Shown here: piece by piece, positions 1 through 10,317 of the stretch
Position numbering within the stretch: position 1 is the stretch's first letter
How the letters are laid out: the number at the start of each line of letters is the position of its first letter
DNA from: Tannerellaceae bacterium
GTDB taxonomy: Bacteria; Bacteroidota; Bacteroidia; Bacteroidales; Tannerellaceae
DNA: 64,000 nucleotides
Direction: 5' to 3'
Assembly: GCA_031271045.1 (NCBI GenBank)
Contig: JAISWO010000029.1
Coordinates: 1 to 64,000 of the forward strand
The notes under the pieces: model-generated
Databases searched by the model: none
The model's input: only the letters and a program-made list of their open reading frames with translations
What the model was told of the DNA's origin: nothing
Program-made: the position numbers and the translations under genes

Positions 1-242
1 TTCACACCTAAGGCGTTAAAAATATGTAAGGGCGGGACATGGGGCGGGATATGGGGTAGGGGCGCACGGGATATGGGGGGGCGCCCACCCCCGTGGGCCC
101 CCAGGCGGTGCGACAAAAAAGGGTGGGGGCCCCGCGGGGGGGGCCCCCCCCCCCCCCCCCCCCCCCCCATATCCCGTGCGCCCCTACCCCATATCCCGCC
201 CCATGTCCCGCCCTTACATATTTTTAACGCCTTAGGTGTGAA
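1..242. repeat. 81-bp perfect inverted repeat with 25-C homopolymer in the loop
   Basis: Bases 1-81 are the exact reverse complement of 162-242. The roughly 80-base loop is extremely G/C rich and contains an unbroken run of 25 C at 144-168. The arms contain short repeated elements of the type GGGCGGGAYATG. The outer end of the repeat coincides exactly with the first base of the window, which suggests a contig end or a fold-back assembly artefact. A genuine palindromic intergenic element is the alternative. I see no gene in it; reading frames through the G/C runs are compositional. Confidence 0.8.
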
Positions 243-309
243 ATATAAGAATGTGTAATCGTTTTCCGATTCTTTATATGTATATTGCGCACCAATATAT
301 AATACATCC

Positions 310-690
310 ATGAAAGAGAAATTTCACATTGAATACATCTTGGACACTGTCTCGAGGAGAAGCCTATGGAATCATATAACCACACCGCCCGGACTCTCGT
401 CCTGGTTCGCCGGACAGGTGGAAATAAGCAACAACACCTACCTTTTCAAATGGAACAAAGAATCGCAGGAAGCCGAAGTATTGCTCGTGAAACCGGAAAT
501 AAGCATACGCTACCGCTGGCTGGATGACGAGGATGATTTTACGTATTTCGAGTTCATTATTCATACAATCGAATTAACCGGTTCTATCGCCCTTGAAATA
601 ACCGACTTTGCCGAGCCGGACGAGAAACAGGATGCCATCGAACTATGGGATACGCAGGTCGAAGTATTGAAGCGTACATTGGGGATTTAG
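310..690 (+). CDS. START-like domain protein (SRPBCC superfamily)
   Basis: This 126-residue protein resembles the small START-like/AHSA1-type proteins common in Bacteroidetes. It has an N-terminal strand, then a helix with a WNHITTPPGLSSWFAG segment (about residues 19-34) typical of the AHSA1 lipid- or ligand-binding fold, then alternating strands and a long C-terminal helix. No catalytic residues or signal peptide are seen, so it should be cytoplasmic; its ligand is unknown. It lies 39 bp upstream of the LptF/G permease, a neighbourhood I recall from related genomes. The permease promoter appears to lie inside its last codons, so the two are probably expressed at least partly separately. Confidence 0.75.
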   Translation: MKEKFHIEYILDTVSRRSLWNHITTPPGLSSWFAGQVEISNNTYLFKWNKESQEAEVLLVKPEISIRYRWLDDEDDFTYFEFIIHTIELTGSIALEITDFAEPDEKQDAIELWDTQVEVLKRTLGI

Positions 691-709
691 TTTTTTTGCA
701 CTACATTTG
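679..709 (+). promoter_or_regulatory. Bacteroidetes-type promoter for lptF/G-ribBA-aminotransferase
   Basis: A TTG at 679-681 is followed after exactly 20 bp by TACATTTG at 702-709, matching the Bacteroidetes -33/-7 pattern (TTTG, 19-21 bp, TAnnTTTG). It overlaps the 3' end of the START-like gene and would start transcription just before the permease ATG at 730. Confidence 0.6.
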
Positions 710-729
710 CTCCGTCAATCGGACTGAAA

Positions 730-2631
730 ATGCTCAAAGTTAAGAGGCTTCATACATTTATGCTGCAAACATTCCTGCCGTTGTTCATCATGACCTTCGG
801 CATCTGTTTGTTTATTGTCCTGATGCAATTCCTTTGGAAATACATAGACGATATGGTAGGGAAGGGACTGGATATGCTGGTCTTGGGCGAGATGTTTACC
901 TATGCCGTCCTGTTTTTGGTGCCGACGGCGCTCCCGCTGGCTATACTGCTGTCCTCGCTGATGACCTTCGGCTCCCTGGGCGAACGTCTCGAACTGCTGG
1001 CAATGAAATCGGCCGGTATATCGTTGATCCACATCATGCGCCCGCTGATCATCTTCGTCTGCCTCACCAGCGTGGGCGCTTTCTTCTTCCAGAACAACGC
1101 CATGCCCGTTGTACAGGTCAAACTCTTCACGTTGCTTCATTCCATACGGCAGAAATCCCCGGAGCTGGATATCCCCGAAGGTGTCTTCTATACCGAAATC
1201 CGGGGATATAATGTGTACGTAAGGGAAAAAGAAAAGGACACCGGCCTTCTGAAGAACCTGATGATCTACGACTACTCGACCGGATTCAACAATGCAATGG
1301 TGATCGTAGCGGATTCGGGCCGGTTGAAGATGTCGGCCGACAAGCTCTTCCTCGTACTGGCCCTGTACAACGGCGAAGCCTTTCAGAATATGCCCAAGCA
1401 ATCCTCCTCCCCCCAAAGCCGGAACGATGCCGTCCCCTACCGGCGGGAAACTTTCCAAAACAAAGAAATACTGATTGAGTTTGACGCCAACTTCACCCGC
1501 ACGGATGAGACCTTCTTCCAGAGTCAGTACATCGGGAAAAACTTAAACAACCTGCAATTCTCCATCGACTCGATGTCCACGCGCTTAGACAGCGTAAGAG
1601 GCATCTATTCCGGCGAAGTGTACACCTCATCCTACAAGAAATCCTTCCTGGGTGAAGCCTCTCCGCAAATCACCCACACGATGGATTTCGACAGCCTCTA
1701 CCTGGCCGAGACAGCCGGCAGTAAAGCCGCGCTGCTGGGCCGCGTCAAAGCGTACGTAGAAAACACGAAAGCGGATTACTTCTTTAAAGGGATCACCATC
1801 AGCGACGAATCAACAAAATTGCGCAGGCATTATATGGAGTGGCATACGAAATTCACCACCTCCTTCGCCTGCCTGCTGTTCTTCTTCATCGGCGCCCCCC
1901 TGGGAGCCATCATCCGCAAAGGAGGGCTGGGAATGCCTGTGGTACTGTCCATCATCCTGTTTATTTTCTACTACGTGGTCAATAATATCGGCGGCAAAAT
2001 GGCGCGCGACGGCGTCTGGCCCGCCTGGGAAGGTATGTGGTTCAGCTCGGCCATCCTGATGACGTTGGGAAGCTTCCTTACCTACAAAGCCGTGAACGAT
2101 TCCGTCATCATGAATGCAGACACCTATGTCAATGCACTGAAGAATCTCATCGGTAAACGCGCCGCCCGGAAAGTAGAACGAAAAGAAGTCATCATCTATA
2201 ACCCCGATTACAAACACCTCATCCCGTCTCTGGACCGGCTTGCCGAAAACGCCCGCGTCTACCTGTCCGATCATAAACGTTGGCAGAACTACTTCGCATA
2301 CTGGCGCAAAGGGGGTAAAGATACCGAAGCCGGACAATTGGTCGGCAACATGGAACAGATCGTAGAAGAATTGGCCAACTCAGACCAGAACCTGGTACTG
2401 AACAAACTCATGGACTATCCCATCATCGGAGGATACGAACAAATGGGCGCCAACCTGAACAGGACGCTCAGCCTCGCAATCGCCTTCTTCCTCCCCCTGG
2501 GGCTGCCGGTTTACCTCTATGCCACCTATCAGCGGAAGCTGCTGCGGCAAGACATCCAAACGGTCCGGAAAGTCAGCGAAGAACTGAAAGATATTATAGT
2601 GAGATATATAAATACAAAATCCTCGTCATGA
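730..2631 (+). CDS. LptF/LptG family permease (YjgP/YjgQ), lipopolysaccharide export
   Basis: This is a 633-residue inner-membrane protein of the YjgP/YjgQ family, the transmembrane part of the ABC system that extracts lipopolysaccharide and passes it to the periplasmic bridge. Three N-terminal membrane segments (about residues 14-35, 55-80, 105-121) precede a periplasmic beta-rich domain to about residue 385. Three more membrane segments follow at about 385-460. It is much longer than the roughly 360-residue enterobacterial LptF/LptG: residues 460-575 form an extra hydrophilic, charged stretch, followed by another hydrophobic segment near 580-600. One such fused or extended permease is usual in Bacteroidetes. 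It overlaps ribBA by 4 bp (ATGA), showing translational coupling. Confidence 0.85.
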   Translation: MLKVKRLHTFMLQTFLPLFIMTFGICLFIVLMQFLWKYIDDMVGKGLDMLVLGEMFTYAVLFLVPTALPLAILLSSLMTFGSLGERLELLAMKSAGISLIHIMRPLIIFVCLTSVGAFFFQNNAMPVVQVKLFTLLHSIRQKSPELDIPEGVFYTEIRGYNVYVREKEKDTGLLKNLMIYDYSTGFNNAMVIVADSGRLKMSADKLFLVLALYNGEAFQNMPKQSSSPQSRNDAVPYRRETFQNKEILIEFDANFTRTDETFFQSQYIGKNLNNLQFSIDSMSTRLDSVRGIYSGEVYTSSYKKSFLGEASPQITHTMDFDSLYLAETAGSKAALLGRVKAYVENTKADYFFKGITISDESTKLRRHYMEWHTKFTTSFACLLFFFIGAPLGAIIRKGGLGMPVVLSIILFIFYYVVNNIGGKMARDGVWPAWEGMWFSSAILMTLGSFLTYKAVNDSVIMNADTYVNALKNLIGKRAARKVERKEVIIYNPDYKHLIPSLDRLAENARVYLSDHKRWQNYFAYWRKGGKDTEAGQLVGNMEQIVEELANSDQNLVLNKLMDYPIIGGYEQMGANLNRTLSLAIAFFLPLGLPVYLYATYQRKLLRQDIQTVRKVSEELKDIIVRYINTKSSS

Positions 2632-3845
2632 ATAATATTCAACTGAACACCATCGAAGAAGCTATCGAAGATTTCCGCGAAGGCAAATTCCTGATCGTCG
2701 TCGACGACGAAGACCGCGAGAACGAAGGAGACTTCATCGTCGCCGCCGAAAAAATAACGCCCGAGAAAATAAACTTTATGATGACATACGGACGCGGCCT
2801 CCTGTGCGCACCAATCACCGAAGAACGTTGCGAAGAACTGGAATTAGACATGCAAGTCAGCCACAATACGTCCGCTTTGGAAACACCCTTCACCATCACC
2901 GTCGACAAACTGGGCGGAGGCTGTACGACCGGCGTATCCATGCACGACCGTGCACAAACCATCCTCGCCCTGGCCGACCCCAATACCCGGCCCACGGATC
3001 TGGGACGACCGGGGCACGTCAGTCCTCTGCGAGCCCGCTCGCGAGGAGTGCTGCGCCGCTCAGGACATACGGAAGCAACCATCGACCTGGCCCGCTTAGC
3101 CGGACTCTATCCCGCCGGAGCCCTGATCGAAATCATCAACCCGGACGGAACCATGGCCCGGCTGCCCGACCTGATCAAAGTGGCCGAACATTTCCATATC
3201 AAAATCATAAGCATCCGCGACCTGATCGCTTACCGCCTGCAAAACGAATCTATCGTCGACAAAGGCGAAGAAGTAGACATGCCCACCGGATACGGACATT
3301 TCCGCCTGATCCCCTTCCTCCAGAAAAGCAACGGACTGGAGCACATCGCCCTGATAAAAGGATCCTTTGCCAAGGACGAACCCGTCCTGGTGCGCGTGCA
3401 CTCCTCCTGCGCCACCGGCGACATCTTCGGCTCCATGCGGTGCGAATGTGGCGAACAACTGCACAAATCCATGCAGATGATCGAAGAAGAAGGCAAAGGC
3501 GTCGTAGTCTACCTCAACCAGGAAGGACGGGGCATCGGATTGATGGAAAAAATAAAAGCCTATAAACTGCAAGAAAAAGGATTGGATACGGTGGAAGCCA
3601 ACCTGAACCTGGGGCACAAAGCCGACGAACGGGACTATGGCGTAGGGGCACAGATCCTGCGACATCTCGGTGTACACCGGATGAAACTGATCACCAACAA
3701 CCCCGTCAAACGCGTCGGACTGGAAGCCTACGGCCTGACCGTCGTCGAAAATGTCCCCATCGAAATAACCCCCAACCCCTATAACGAACGCTATATGCGA
3801 ACCAAAAAAGAACGTATGGGGCATATCCTGCACAATATAAAATAA
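2628..3845 (+). CDS. ribBA: Bifunctional 3,4-dihydroxy-2-butanone-4-phosphate synthase / GTP cyclohydrolase II
   Basis: This 405-residue enzyme catalyses both entry reactions of riboflavin synthesis. The RibB half (residues 1 to about 205) turns ribulose 5-phosphate into dihydroxybutanone phosphate and shows the acidic [10 protein letters not shown] motif and GHTEA. The RibA half (about 210-400) opens GTP and shows the zinc-binding cysteines in [20 protein letters not shown] and the NQEGRGIG motif. The RibB loop normally read as GHxFPLRA here has Ser in place of Phe (GHVSPLRA), and the following RARSRG is also unusual. The start overlaps the permease stop by 4 bp. The gene sits in the same operon as the aminotransferase 25 bp downstream. 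Confidence 0.95.
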   Translation: MNNIQLNTIEEAIEDFREGKFLIVVDDEDRENEGDFIVAAEKITPEKINFMMTYGRGLLCAPITEERCEELELDMQVSHNTSALETPFTITVDKLGGGCTTGVSMHDRAQTILALADPNTRPTDLGRPGHVSPLRARSRGVLRRSGHTEATIDLARLAGLYPAGALIEIINPDGTMARLPDLIKVAEHFHIKIISIRDLIAYRLQNESIVDKGEEVDMPTGYGHFRLIPFLQKSNGLEHIALIKGSFAKDEPVLVRVHSSCATGDIFGSMRCECGEQLHKSMQMIEEEGKGVVVYLNQEGRGIGLMEKIKAYKLQEKGLDTVEANLNLGHKADERDYGVGAQILRHLGVHRMKLITNNPVKRVGLEAYGLTVVENVPIEITPNPYNERYMRTKKERMGHILHNIK

Positions 3846-3870
3846 TCATATCAAACACAAACATCCTCTC

Positions 3871-5064
3871 ATGACACACGTATCGGACCGTATCGCCCAA
3901 CTCTCGCCCTCGGAAACGCTCGCCATGTCGCAAAAAAGCGCCGAACTCAAAGCGCAAGGCATCGACGTAATCAACCTCAGCGTAGGAGAACCCGACTTCT
4001 TTACCCCCGATCACATCAAAGAAGCCGCCCACAAGGCCATCGACAACAACTTCTCCTTCTATTCTCCCGTCCCCGGATACGCCGACCTGCGCGAAGCCAT
4101 CGCCGGTAAGCTCAAACGGGAAAATGCGCTCGACTACACCCTCAACCAAATCGTCGTCTCCAACGGCGCTAAACAGGCAGTCTGCAACGTCCTGCTCAGT
4201 ATCCTCAACCCCGGCGACGAAGTCATCGTGCCGGCGCCCTACTGGGTGAGCTACGTCGAAATGGTCAAGCTCGCAGAAGGCGTCAACATAATCGTCTCCG
4301 CCGGTATCGACCAGGACTTCAAGATCACACCCGACCAGCTCGAAGCCGCCATCACGCCCCGGACCCGCGCCCTCATCCTGTGCTCCCCCTCCAACCCGAC
4401 CGGCAGCGTTTACAGCCGCCTCGAACTCGAAAAGCTGGCCGACGTGATCGCCCGGCATCCCGACATAATGGTACTGAGCGACGAAATATACGAACACATC
4501 AATTACGTCGGCGACCACCAGAGCATCGCCCAGTTCGAAGCCATCCGCGACCGCGTAGTCGTCATCAACGGCGTATCCAAAGCCTACGCCATGACCGGCT
4601 GGCGCATCGGATTCATCGCCGCTCCGCTATGGCTGGCCAAAGCCTGCAATACGTTGCAAGGACAGTACACCTCCGGCGCCGGCTCGATCGCACAGAAAGC
4701 TTCCGTGGCCGCCTTCTCCGGCAACCAGGCCTGCGTCCGGGAAATGCGCGACGCCTTCCTCCGACGCCGCGACCTGGTGGTGAAGCTCTGCAAGGAAATA
4801 CCGGACCTCAAGATCAACGTCCCGCAGGGTGCCTTCTACCTTTTCCCCGAAGTAGACGCCTACTTCGGCCGGAGCGCCGGCCACTATACCATCAACGACG
4901 CCGCCGGCTTAGCCATGTACCTGCTCGAAACCGCCCACGTCGCCACCGTCGGCGGCGCTGCCTTCGGCGCTCCCCAATGCCTCCGCCTCTCGTACGCCAC
5001 CTCCGACGCGAACTTAGTCGAAGCCATCTCCCGCATCCGCCAGGCCCTTTCCGCCTTGCAATAA
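3871..5064 (+). CDS. Aspartate aminotransferase (class I, PLP-dependent)
   Basis: This 397-residue cytoplasmic aminotransferase has the full class I pattern: N-terminal substrate-closing segment, NLSVGEPDF, PYWVSY, the SNPTG motif, the D-x-x-Y PLP contacts (LSDEIYEH), and the Schiff-base lysine K237 in SKAYAMTGWRIGF. A C-terminal Arg lies in LRLSYA. Length and motifs match the thermophilic-type (subgroup I-gamma) aspartate aminotransferases that transfer the amino group between aspartate and 2-oxoglutarate. Related enzymes also accept aromatic or prephenate substrates, so specificity is inferred. It is the last gene of the lptF/G-ribBA operon and ends just before a bidirectional terminator. 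Confidence 0.85.
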   Translation: MTHVSDRIAQLSPSETLAMSQKSAELKAQGIDVINLSVGEPDFFTPDHIKEAAHKAIDNNFSFYSPVPGYADLREAIAGKLKRENALDYTLNQIVVSNGAKQAVCNVLLSILNPGDEVIVPAPYWVSYVEMVKLAEGVNIIVSAGIDQDFKITPDQLEAAITPRTRALILCSPSNPTGSVYSRLELEKLADVIARHPDIMVLSDEIYEHINYVGDHQSIAQFEAIRDRVVVINGVSKAYAMTGWRIGFIAAPLWLAKACNTLQGQYTSGAGSIAQKASVAAFSGNQACVREMRDAFLRRRDLVVKLCKEIPDLKINVPQGAFYLFPEVDAYFGRSAGHYTINDAAGLAMYLLETAHVATVGGAAFGAPQCLRLSYATSDANLVEAISRIRQALSALQ

Positions 5065-5105
5065 TCATCCCCCCGTACGGCCGCCCCGCAGCGGCCGGGA
5101 CAGCA

Positions 5106-5150
5106 CAAAAAAGACCCGGGTCTCGAAATCGCAGACCCGGGTCTATTTGT
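5106..5150. terminator. Bidirectional intrinsic terminator between aminotransferase and susD
   Basis: Two copies of the self-complementary 12-mer AGACCCGGGTCT (5112-5123 and 5133-5144) form a strong 12-bp stem with a 9-nt loop. It is flanked by an A-run on the left and a T-rich stretch on the right. It lies between convergent genes and could stop transcription in both directions. Confidence 0.8.
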
Positions 5151-5174
5151 TGGACGCTGATGACGTATCCTGTT

Positions 5175-6896
5175 TTAATTTGAGGTAGGATTCTGCGTCA
5201 GCGTTCCTGTGTATGAATCAATCGCCGTCTGAGGGATGAAATAGATGACGCGGAAGTCGTTCGGCAGAATTTCTTCGACGGCATTATGAGGCCCCGGGTA
5301 GCGACGGGTAAGCGAGCGCCCATTGCGGTAGACGTCGTAGCTGCGTTCGGCCTGGAAAGCGAGTTCGAGGGTCCGTTCTTTTTCGATCCGTTCTTCGGCA
5401 TTGGCGGTTGTCAAGGCGGTGTAACCTTCACCCGGCAAGGAGCGTTCGCGCACGATGTTGAGGGCAGTCAGGGCGGTGGCATAGTCGCCTGCTTTGGCTG
5501 CGGCTTCCGCTTTGTTGAGATAGATCTCACCCAAGCGGCTGATGACGGGCGAGTGCAGGTGCGAATCTTCGCCTTCGCGCGAGCATTTAACGATGTAGAA
5601 CATCGGGTAAACGCGGTTGAGGCGGATATACTGGTCGATGTAGCCGGTATAGGTTTCGCCGTCGGAGTAGTTGATGGACCAGATGCCCTGTTCGATGTCA
5701 ACGGGCGTCAGGGGATAGGTGGTCTTGACGTCGGAGACGGTTTCGACGCAGGAAGCGGTCTCCCCATTGATGGTTACGTCGGCCTGTACGTAGTTGAAGT
5801 TCGTGTGTACGTTGGAGGCATTGAACACCTTTTTGATGAATCGGAAGACGGGGCGCGCGGTGGCCTCGTATTGCGGTTCGATGAAGGCGGCGCGTGCGTC
5901 GACGAGCTTCTTGTTGTACCAGTCGTTGCGTCCTGTTTCGTCGAGCAGGGAGATATACTTGGCGCTGGCGTACATTTCGCCCCATCCCATACCGCCGATG
6001 TTGGCATACATACCACCGACTCCGTAGTAATGGTCGTAGCCGGAATATTCGGAGGCCACACGTTTGACAACGAAGATGGACTCGTCGTTGTTTTCGGGCT
6101 TGAAGGTGTTATACTTCATGAAGTTGGCGCGATCGAGGAGGCTATACTTTCCGCTATTGATCACCTTGTCGGCGTATTCGATCGACTTTGCGGTGTTGGC
6201 GGTGTTGGGATTATCCCATGTACCGCTCATGTAGAGGTAGATGCGGCTGAGGATTGCCCAGGCAGCTTCGCGGGAGGCGTAGGCCGGTCCGCGGTCGATG
6301 GTGAGCATGTCGGCTGCTTTTTCCAGGTCTTCGATGGCTTGCGCGTAGGTCTCCTTGACGGTTGAGCGGTCGGGCAGTTGGAGGTTGATGAGCTCATCCG
6401 GCGTCCCGTTGACGATGGGTACTCCCAGATTCGTTTCAGGGTTCTGGTAGTAAGGCCGTCCGTAGGCGCGACAGAGGTAGAAGTAGAGCGTTCCGCGCAG
6501 GAAGTAACATTCGCCGAGCTTGTTGTCGATATTCGGGTCGGTGCCTTCTTCTATCATATTGATGATATTGGACGTCTGGGCGATGGCTTTGTAGCTATTG
6601 TTCCAGAAGTCGTTGAGACGGTAATTATTCGGCGTGCGGGAGTAGGAGATGAACTGATAGAAGGCGTCGGTCGAGGAACCGCGGATCATCATATTATCGC
6701 CGGCATATTCGCCGCAACGGTGCATAACGTCAGACCATGTTTTCAACTGCGAATAGGCTCCGTTGAGCAATTCGTCGATGAACGCATTGGGGTTTTCTGT
6801 GATCTGTTCCGCGGCTATCGAAGTCGAGGGGAATCGTTCTATATCGCAGGCTACGAGTAAACAGGCAGCCATGATCAGGAGAAATATCTTTTTCAT
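5175..6896 (-). CDS. SusD/RagB family nutrient-binding outer-membrane lipoprotein
   Basis: This 573-residue lipoprotein begins with a signal peptide ending in a lipobox (LLVAC, lipidated C17), so it should be anchored at the outer-membrane surface. An N-terminal SusD-like helical region contains YFLRGTLYFYLCRAYGRPY and paired TPR-like helices. A C-terminal RagB/SusD domain contains EIYLNKAEAAAKAGDYATAL and the ERTLELAFQAERSYDVYR stretch typical of the family. Its role is to cap the adjacent SusC transporter (11 bp upstream in the same operon) and deliver bound glycan or peptide. The ligand cannot be read from sequence, and no glycosidase, sensor or anti-sigma gene lies next to this pair. Confidence 0.9.
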   Translation of the reverse strand: MKKIFLLIMAACLLVACDIERFPSTSIAAEQITENPNAFIDELLNGAYSQLKTWSDVMHRCGEYAGDNMMIRGSSTDAFYQFISYSRTPNNYRLNDFWNNSYKAIAQTSNIINMIEEGTDPNIDNKLGECYFLRGTLYFYLCRAYGRPYYQNPETNLGVPIVNGTPDELINLQLPDRSTVKETYAQAIEDLEKAADMLTIDRGPAYASREAAWAILSRIYLYMSGTWDNPNTANTAKSIEYADKVINSGKYSLLDRANFMKYNTFKPENNDESIFVVKRVASEYSGYDHYYGVGGMYANIGGMGWGEMYASAKYISLLDETGRNDWYNKKLVDARAAFIEPQYEATARPVFRFIKKVFNASNVHTNFNYVQADVTINGETASCVETVSDVKTTYPLTPVDIEQGIWSINYSDGETYTGYIDQYIRLNRVYPMFYIVKCSREGEDSHLHSPVISRLGEIYLNKAEAAAKAGDYATALTALNIVRERSLPGEGYTALTTANAEERIEKERTLELAFQAERSYDVYRNGRSLTRRYPGPHNAVEEILPNDFRVIYFIPQTAIDSYTGTLTQNPTSN

Positions 6897-6907
6897 TGTT
6901 TATTCTT

Positions 6908-9900
6908 TTAGAAGGTGAAGTTAAGTCCAAACATGTATTTGCGTGTCACCGGATAGTTGGTGCTGGCTACACCGATTATCTGGTTTCTGCCGTCTTTCGA
7001 GGTGACCGGGAGTTCGGGATCTACGCCGGAATATTTCGTAACGGTCAGCAGGTTTTCGCCTGAGAGAGAGACGCGCAAGTTTTGTATTCCCCATTTCTTG
7101 AGCGGCAGGTTGTAGCCGATCGAGAGGGTGCGGAGTTTGAGGTAGTCGCCATCTTCGAGGTAACGGGAAGAGGTTTCGTTGGCCTTCGACGAGTTGTTGT
7201 AGGCCGGCAGGGGGTGAGTAGCGTTATCGCCCTGTTTGGTCCAGCGGCTCCAGCCGTCGATGAGTCTCATCTGGTTGCGGTCGGGATAGCGTCCGTCGGA
7301 GTCGTACTCCATACGTGCATAGCTGTAAATGGTGCCTCCTACGGAGTATCCGAATACGGCGTTGAGATCAAGCTGCTTCCAGCTCAGCGAGGTGGAGAAT
7401 CCGCCGAAGAAGTCGGGCGTATAGGATCCGCACATCACCTGGTCGGCCTTGGCATAGTCGTCGGTGAGGACGCGCGAGCCGTCTTCGGCTGTGGTGTACC
7501 ATTGGGGCGCTCCGTTTTCGGGGTTCACGCCGGCCCATTCGTAGGTGTACCATGTGTCGCTGCTGTATCCCGGTTTAAGGATAATGTTGATACCGCCGGC
7601 CATGGTAGAGGCTCCTTTCACTATCTGCGGATCTTCCTCGTTCCCGTATAGTTTCGTTACTTCGTTACGGTTGGCGCCTACATTAAAGTCTATGCTCCAA
7701 TTCCAGTCTTTGCTTTTGATGATATCGGCGCCGATAACGGCTTCGAAGCCCACGTTTTTCACTTCGCCTACGTTTTGCCAGTTAGACGTGACACCTGTGA
7801 GGGCGGGGATGGGTACTTGGAAGAGGACGTTGTCGGTTCCTTTCGTATAATAATCTAAGTTCAGGCGGAAGCGTTCGAGGAAGCTGAAGTCCACGCCGAT
7901 GTTCGCCGTTACGGTCTTCTCCCAGGTCAGGTTTTTGTTTCCGATCTGGCTGATGAGGGCGGCAAAGGTTCCGTCGTAGTTGCCCGAAACGCTGTACAGG
8001 TCGTATTGCGGGTAGAGGCTTTGCGGACGGTTTCCTACCGTTCCGTAGGCCACGCGCAGCTTGAGCTGGTCAACCCAATCGGCGTTGAAGAAGGCTTCTT
8101 TATTAATGAGCCAGCCTCCGCTGATGGAGAAGAAGTTCCCGTATTTGGCATCCACACCGAAGTTGGAAGCTCCGTCGCGACGGACGGATACCTGCGCCAT
8201 GTACTTATTGTCGTAGGCATAGTTGGCGTTGAAAAGGAACGATTGTATGGCAGAAGTATTGATATAACCGTTGGTCTTTTCGGGCGTCGTGGCTACGTCA
8301 AGCACTTCGAAGCCTTTCATAAAGCCGGTGGCCGATATATCGATGAACTTATACCGGTAGTCGCTGAACTCGTATGCTGCCAGAGCGTTGACAGAATGTT
8401 TGCCGAATCCTTTGTTGAAACGCAGGATCTGGTTAGTGTATCTCCGTTCGGTATTGGCACTTTCTTCGGAAAGACGCCCTTTGACGCCGGAGCCGCTGTC
8501 GGAACGCGGATCAGTATAAGCGCTATAAGCATAATCATCCCACGTGAAGTTGTTGATCGACGAGAAAGTCAAATAGTCGGTGAAGCGGACATCGAAGTCT
8601 ATGTTTCCCATAAAGGAGAAACGGGTGCTACCTGATTTGTTCCACTGCAAATCGTAAAGATAGTTCGTGGTGTTGCTGTTAACCCAGGTGCTCGACCTGT
8701 GAGGCGTCGGGGTCACACCGTCTTCGAGGTAGGGACTATCCCAGGGAAGTTTGGAATACATGGACGAAACCGAATACTGCCTGTCGTCTATGTCGCGACG
8801 TGATCCGCTGATGGAGGGTTTCACGGTCAGCCAGCTTACGGGAGTATATTCTTGACGGAAGCGCACGCTGTAACGATCGAATGTATAGCCTTTCACAGCT
8901 CCTTCTTCGTTGTAATAACCCAGCGAGAAGTAGGTCTTTACATTTTCTCCTCCTCCTGACAGGGATACATTATAATCTTGTGCGGCTCCGGTTTGGGTAG
9001 CCAGATCCCACCAGTCGTAATTGCTGTTCCTCAATTGATCATTCCAACGGGGGAAGGCGATCATTTCCTGATTGGAGAAGGACTTGAAGTAGTCGTACAA
9101 CTCGGCGCCGTTCATCATTTCCATGTTTCCGTTGTGGAGGTTGGTGAGCCCAAAATTAGCTGAAACGTTTACGTTCAGTTTACCGCTCATCGCCCGTTTG
9201 GTAGTTACGACAATTACCCCATTAGCTCCTTGCGAGCCATAGATAGCGGTCGAGGCGGCATCTTTGAGGATCGTCATCGTTTCGATATCGGACGGGTTAA
9301 GGGTGTGGTTGGAGGCGTTACCGACGATTACGCCGTCGATTACCCACAGCGGGTCAGTCGTTCCGTTAATCGACGAGCGTCCACGGATGATGATGTTCCC
9401 CTTCGATCCCGGTTGCCCAGAGCCGGGAGCGACATAGACGCCCGGCGCTTTGCCCGAGAGGAGGTTTTCTACCGAGGGGGTAGTGGTCGTCAGGAGCTTC
9501 TCGTTCTTGAGGGTTTGCAGCGAGCCGGTAAGGCTTTCCCTTCGTTGGGTGCCGTATCCGACTACTACAATTTCGTTCAATGCCTGAGAATCTTCCTTCA
9601 GGAGAATGGTCATAGGTGCAGCCAGGGCACGGACTTCCTGACTCACATAACCCACGTAAGACACAGACAATGTAGTTCCGGCGGGAACATTCACGGAGAA
9701 TGCTCCATCAAGATCTGTGATTACTCCATTTGTAGTACCTTTTTCTACTACGTTGGCGCCAATAACCGGATCTCCGGTTATTTGATCGATTACTTTACCT
9801 GTCACCCTCGTTGTCTGGGTTTGGGCAAAGACCAGTCCGGGGAGCAATAGAGTAACTCCCAATAAGCATGTGGCGATTGTTTTGCATGCTTTTTCTAAAC

Positions 9901-9913
9901 AGCTCATTTGCAT
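6908..9913 (-). CDS. SusC/RagA family TonB-linked outer-membrane transporter
   Basis: This 1001-residue TonB-dependent transporter has a signal peptide (cut near residue 30, after VFA). A carboxypeptidase-regulatory-like beta domain follows (about 35-115, with GKVIDQITGDPVIGANVVEK and the YVGY motif), then the TonB box/plug start EIVVVGYGTQ. The plug carries GRSSINGTTDPLWVIDGV and IYGSQGANGV, and a beta barrel runs to the terminal strand GLNFTF with its final aromatic residue. There is no N-terminal STN domain, so transcriptional signalling through an anti-sigma factor is not expected. The start could be the first or third codon (MQM). It is the first gene of a susC-susD operon read leftwards. 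Confidence 0.92.
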   Translation of the reverse strand: MQMSCLEKACKTIATCLLGVTLLLPGLVFAQTQTTRVTGKVIDQITGDPVIGANVVEKGTTNGVITDLDGAFSVNVPAGTTLSVSYVGYVSQEVRALAAPMTILLKEDSQALNEIVVVGYGTQRRESLTGSLQTLKNEKLLTTTTPSVENLLSGKAPGVYVAPGSGQPGSKGNIIIRGRSSINGTTDPLWVIDGVIVGNASNHTLNPSDIETMTILKDAASTAIYGSQGANGVIVVTTKRAMSGKLNVNVSANFGLTNLHNGNMEMMNGAELYDYFKSFSNQEMIAFPRWNDQLRNSNYDWWDLATQTGAAQDYNVSLSGGGENVKTYFSLGYYNEEGAVKGYTFDRYSVRFRQEYTPVSWLTVKPSISGSRRDIDDRQYSVSSMYSKLPWDSPYLEDGVTPTPHRSSTWVNSNTTNYLYDLQWNKSGSTRFSFMGNIDFDVRFTDYLTFSSINNFTWDDYAYSAYTDPRSDSGSGVKGRLSEESANTERRYTNQILRFNKGFGKHSVNALAAYEFSDYRYKFIDISATGFMKGFEVLDVATTPEKTNGYINTSAIQSFLFNANYAYDNKYMAQVSVRRDGASNFGVDAKYGNFFSISGGWLINKEAFFNADWVDQLKLRVAYGTVGNRPQSLYPQYDLYSVSGNYDGTFAALISQIGNKNLTWEKTVTANIGVDFSFLERFRLNLDYYTKGTDNVLFQVPIPALTGVTSNWQNVGEVKNVGFEAVIGADIIKSKDWNWSIDFNVGANRNEVTKLYGNEEDPQIVKGASTMAGGINIILKPGYSSDTWYTYEWAGVNPENGAPQWYTTAEDGSRVLTDDYAKADQVMCGSYTPDFFGGFSTSLSWKQLDLNAVFGYSVGGTIYSYARMEYDSDGRYPDRNQMRLIDGWSRWTKQGDNATHPLPAYNNSSKANETSSRYLEDGDYLKLRTLSIGYNLPLKKWGIQNLRVSLSGENLLTVTKYSGVDPELPVTSKDGRNQIIGVASTNYPVTRKYMFGLNFTF

Positions 9914-10317
9914 AAGAAATTTGGATTAATTAATTAATGTGATAGTAATAGAAATTATCGTATGAAGATACAATTGTCTGTGGGGAATGTGATTGTTTCA
10001 CGTTTATGTTATTTAAGTGTTGTACAAATGTTATAGCTCGCTTCTTTGATGGCGCAAATATAGCAACAATATATTAACTCCATTCGGCGCAAGTACATTT
10101 TTTTACACCACAATGGATATTTTTACATACGGAAGCTTCATCGCATGGGTACAGAGGGCGCAGACAGGTCTTTGGATGCCGGAAAGGATCTGTTCTCATT
10201 GCAAAGCACCGCTTTGAAGCGTTGTGAACGGTCTCTTCACAGTGTTGCAGCCTGCCGATGGGGAAAGAGGAAGTGAGATGTAAAAAACTGCACATTTTAG
10301 TTAAAGGTAATCGAAGC
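9914..10317. other. Intergenic region with probable minus-strand susC promoter
   Basis: About 400 bases without a convincing gene. On the minus strand TATATTTG (complement of 10055-10062) fits the Bacteroidetes -7 box about 140 bp before the susC start; no -33 TTTG lies at standard spacing. The short frames through the rest are cysteine-rich, have no recognisable features, and I do not accept them as genes. Confidence 0.4.

Noticed and set aside
73..258. Proline/glycine-rich frame through the left inverted repeat
   Set aside because: It reads through the 25-C run and G/C palindrome and is a product of base composition.
5286..6365. Long open frame opposite susD
   Set aside because: It is antisense to a clearly coding lipoprotein, is valine/glycine-rich from complementary codon use, and has no recognisable domain or promoter.
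10074..10295. Cysteine-rich 73-codon minus-strand frame
   Set aside because: It overlaps the putative susC promoter region, has no family resemblance and no ribosome site.
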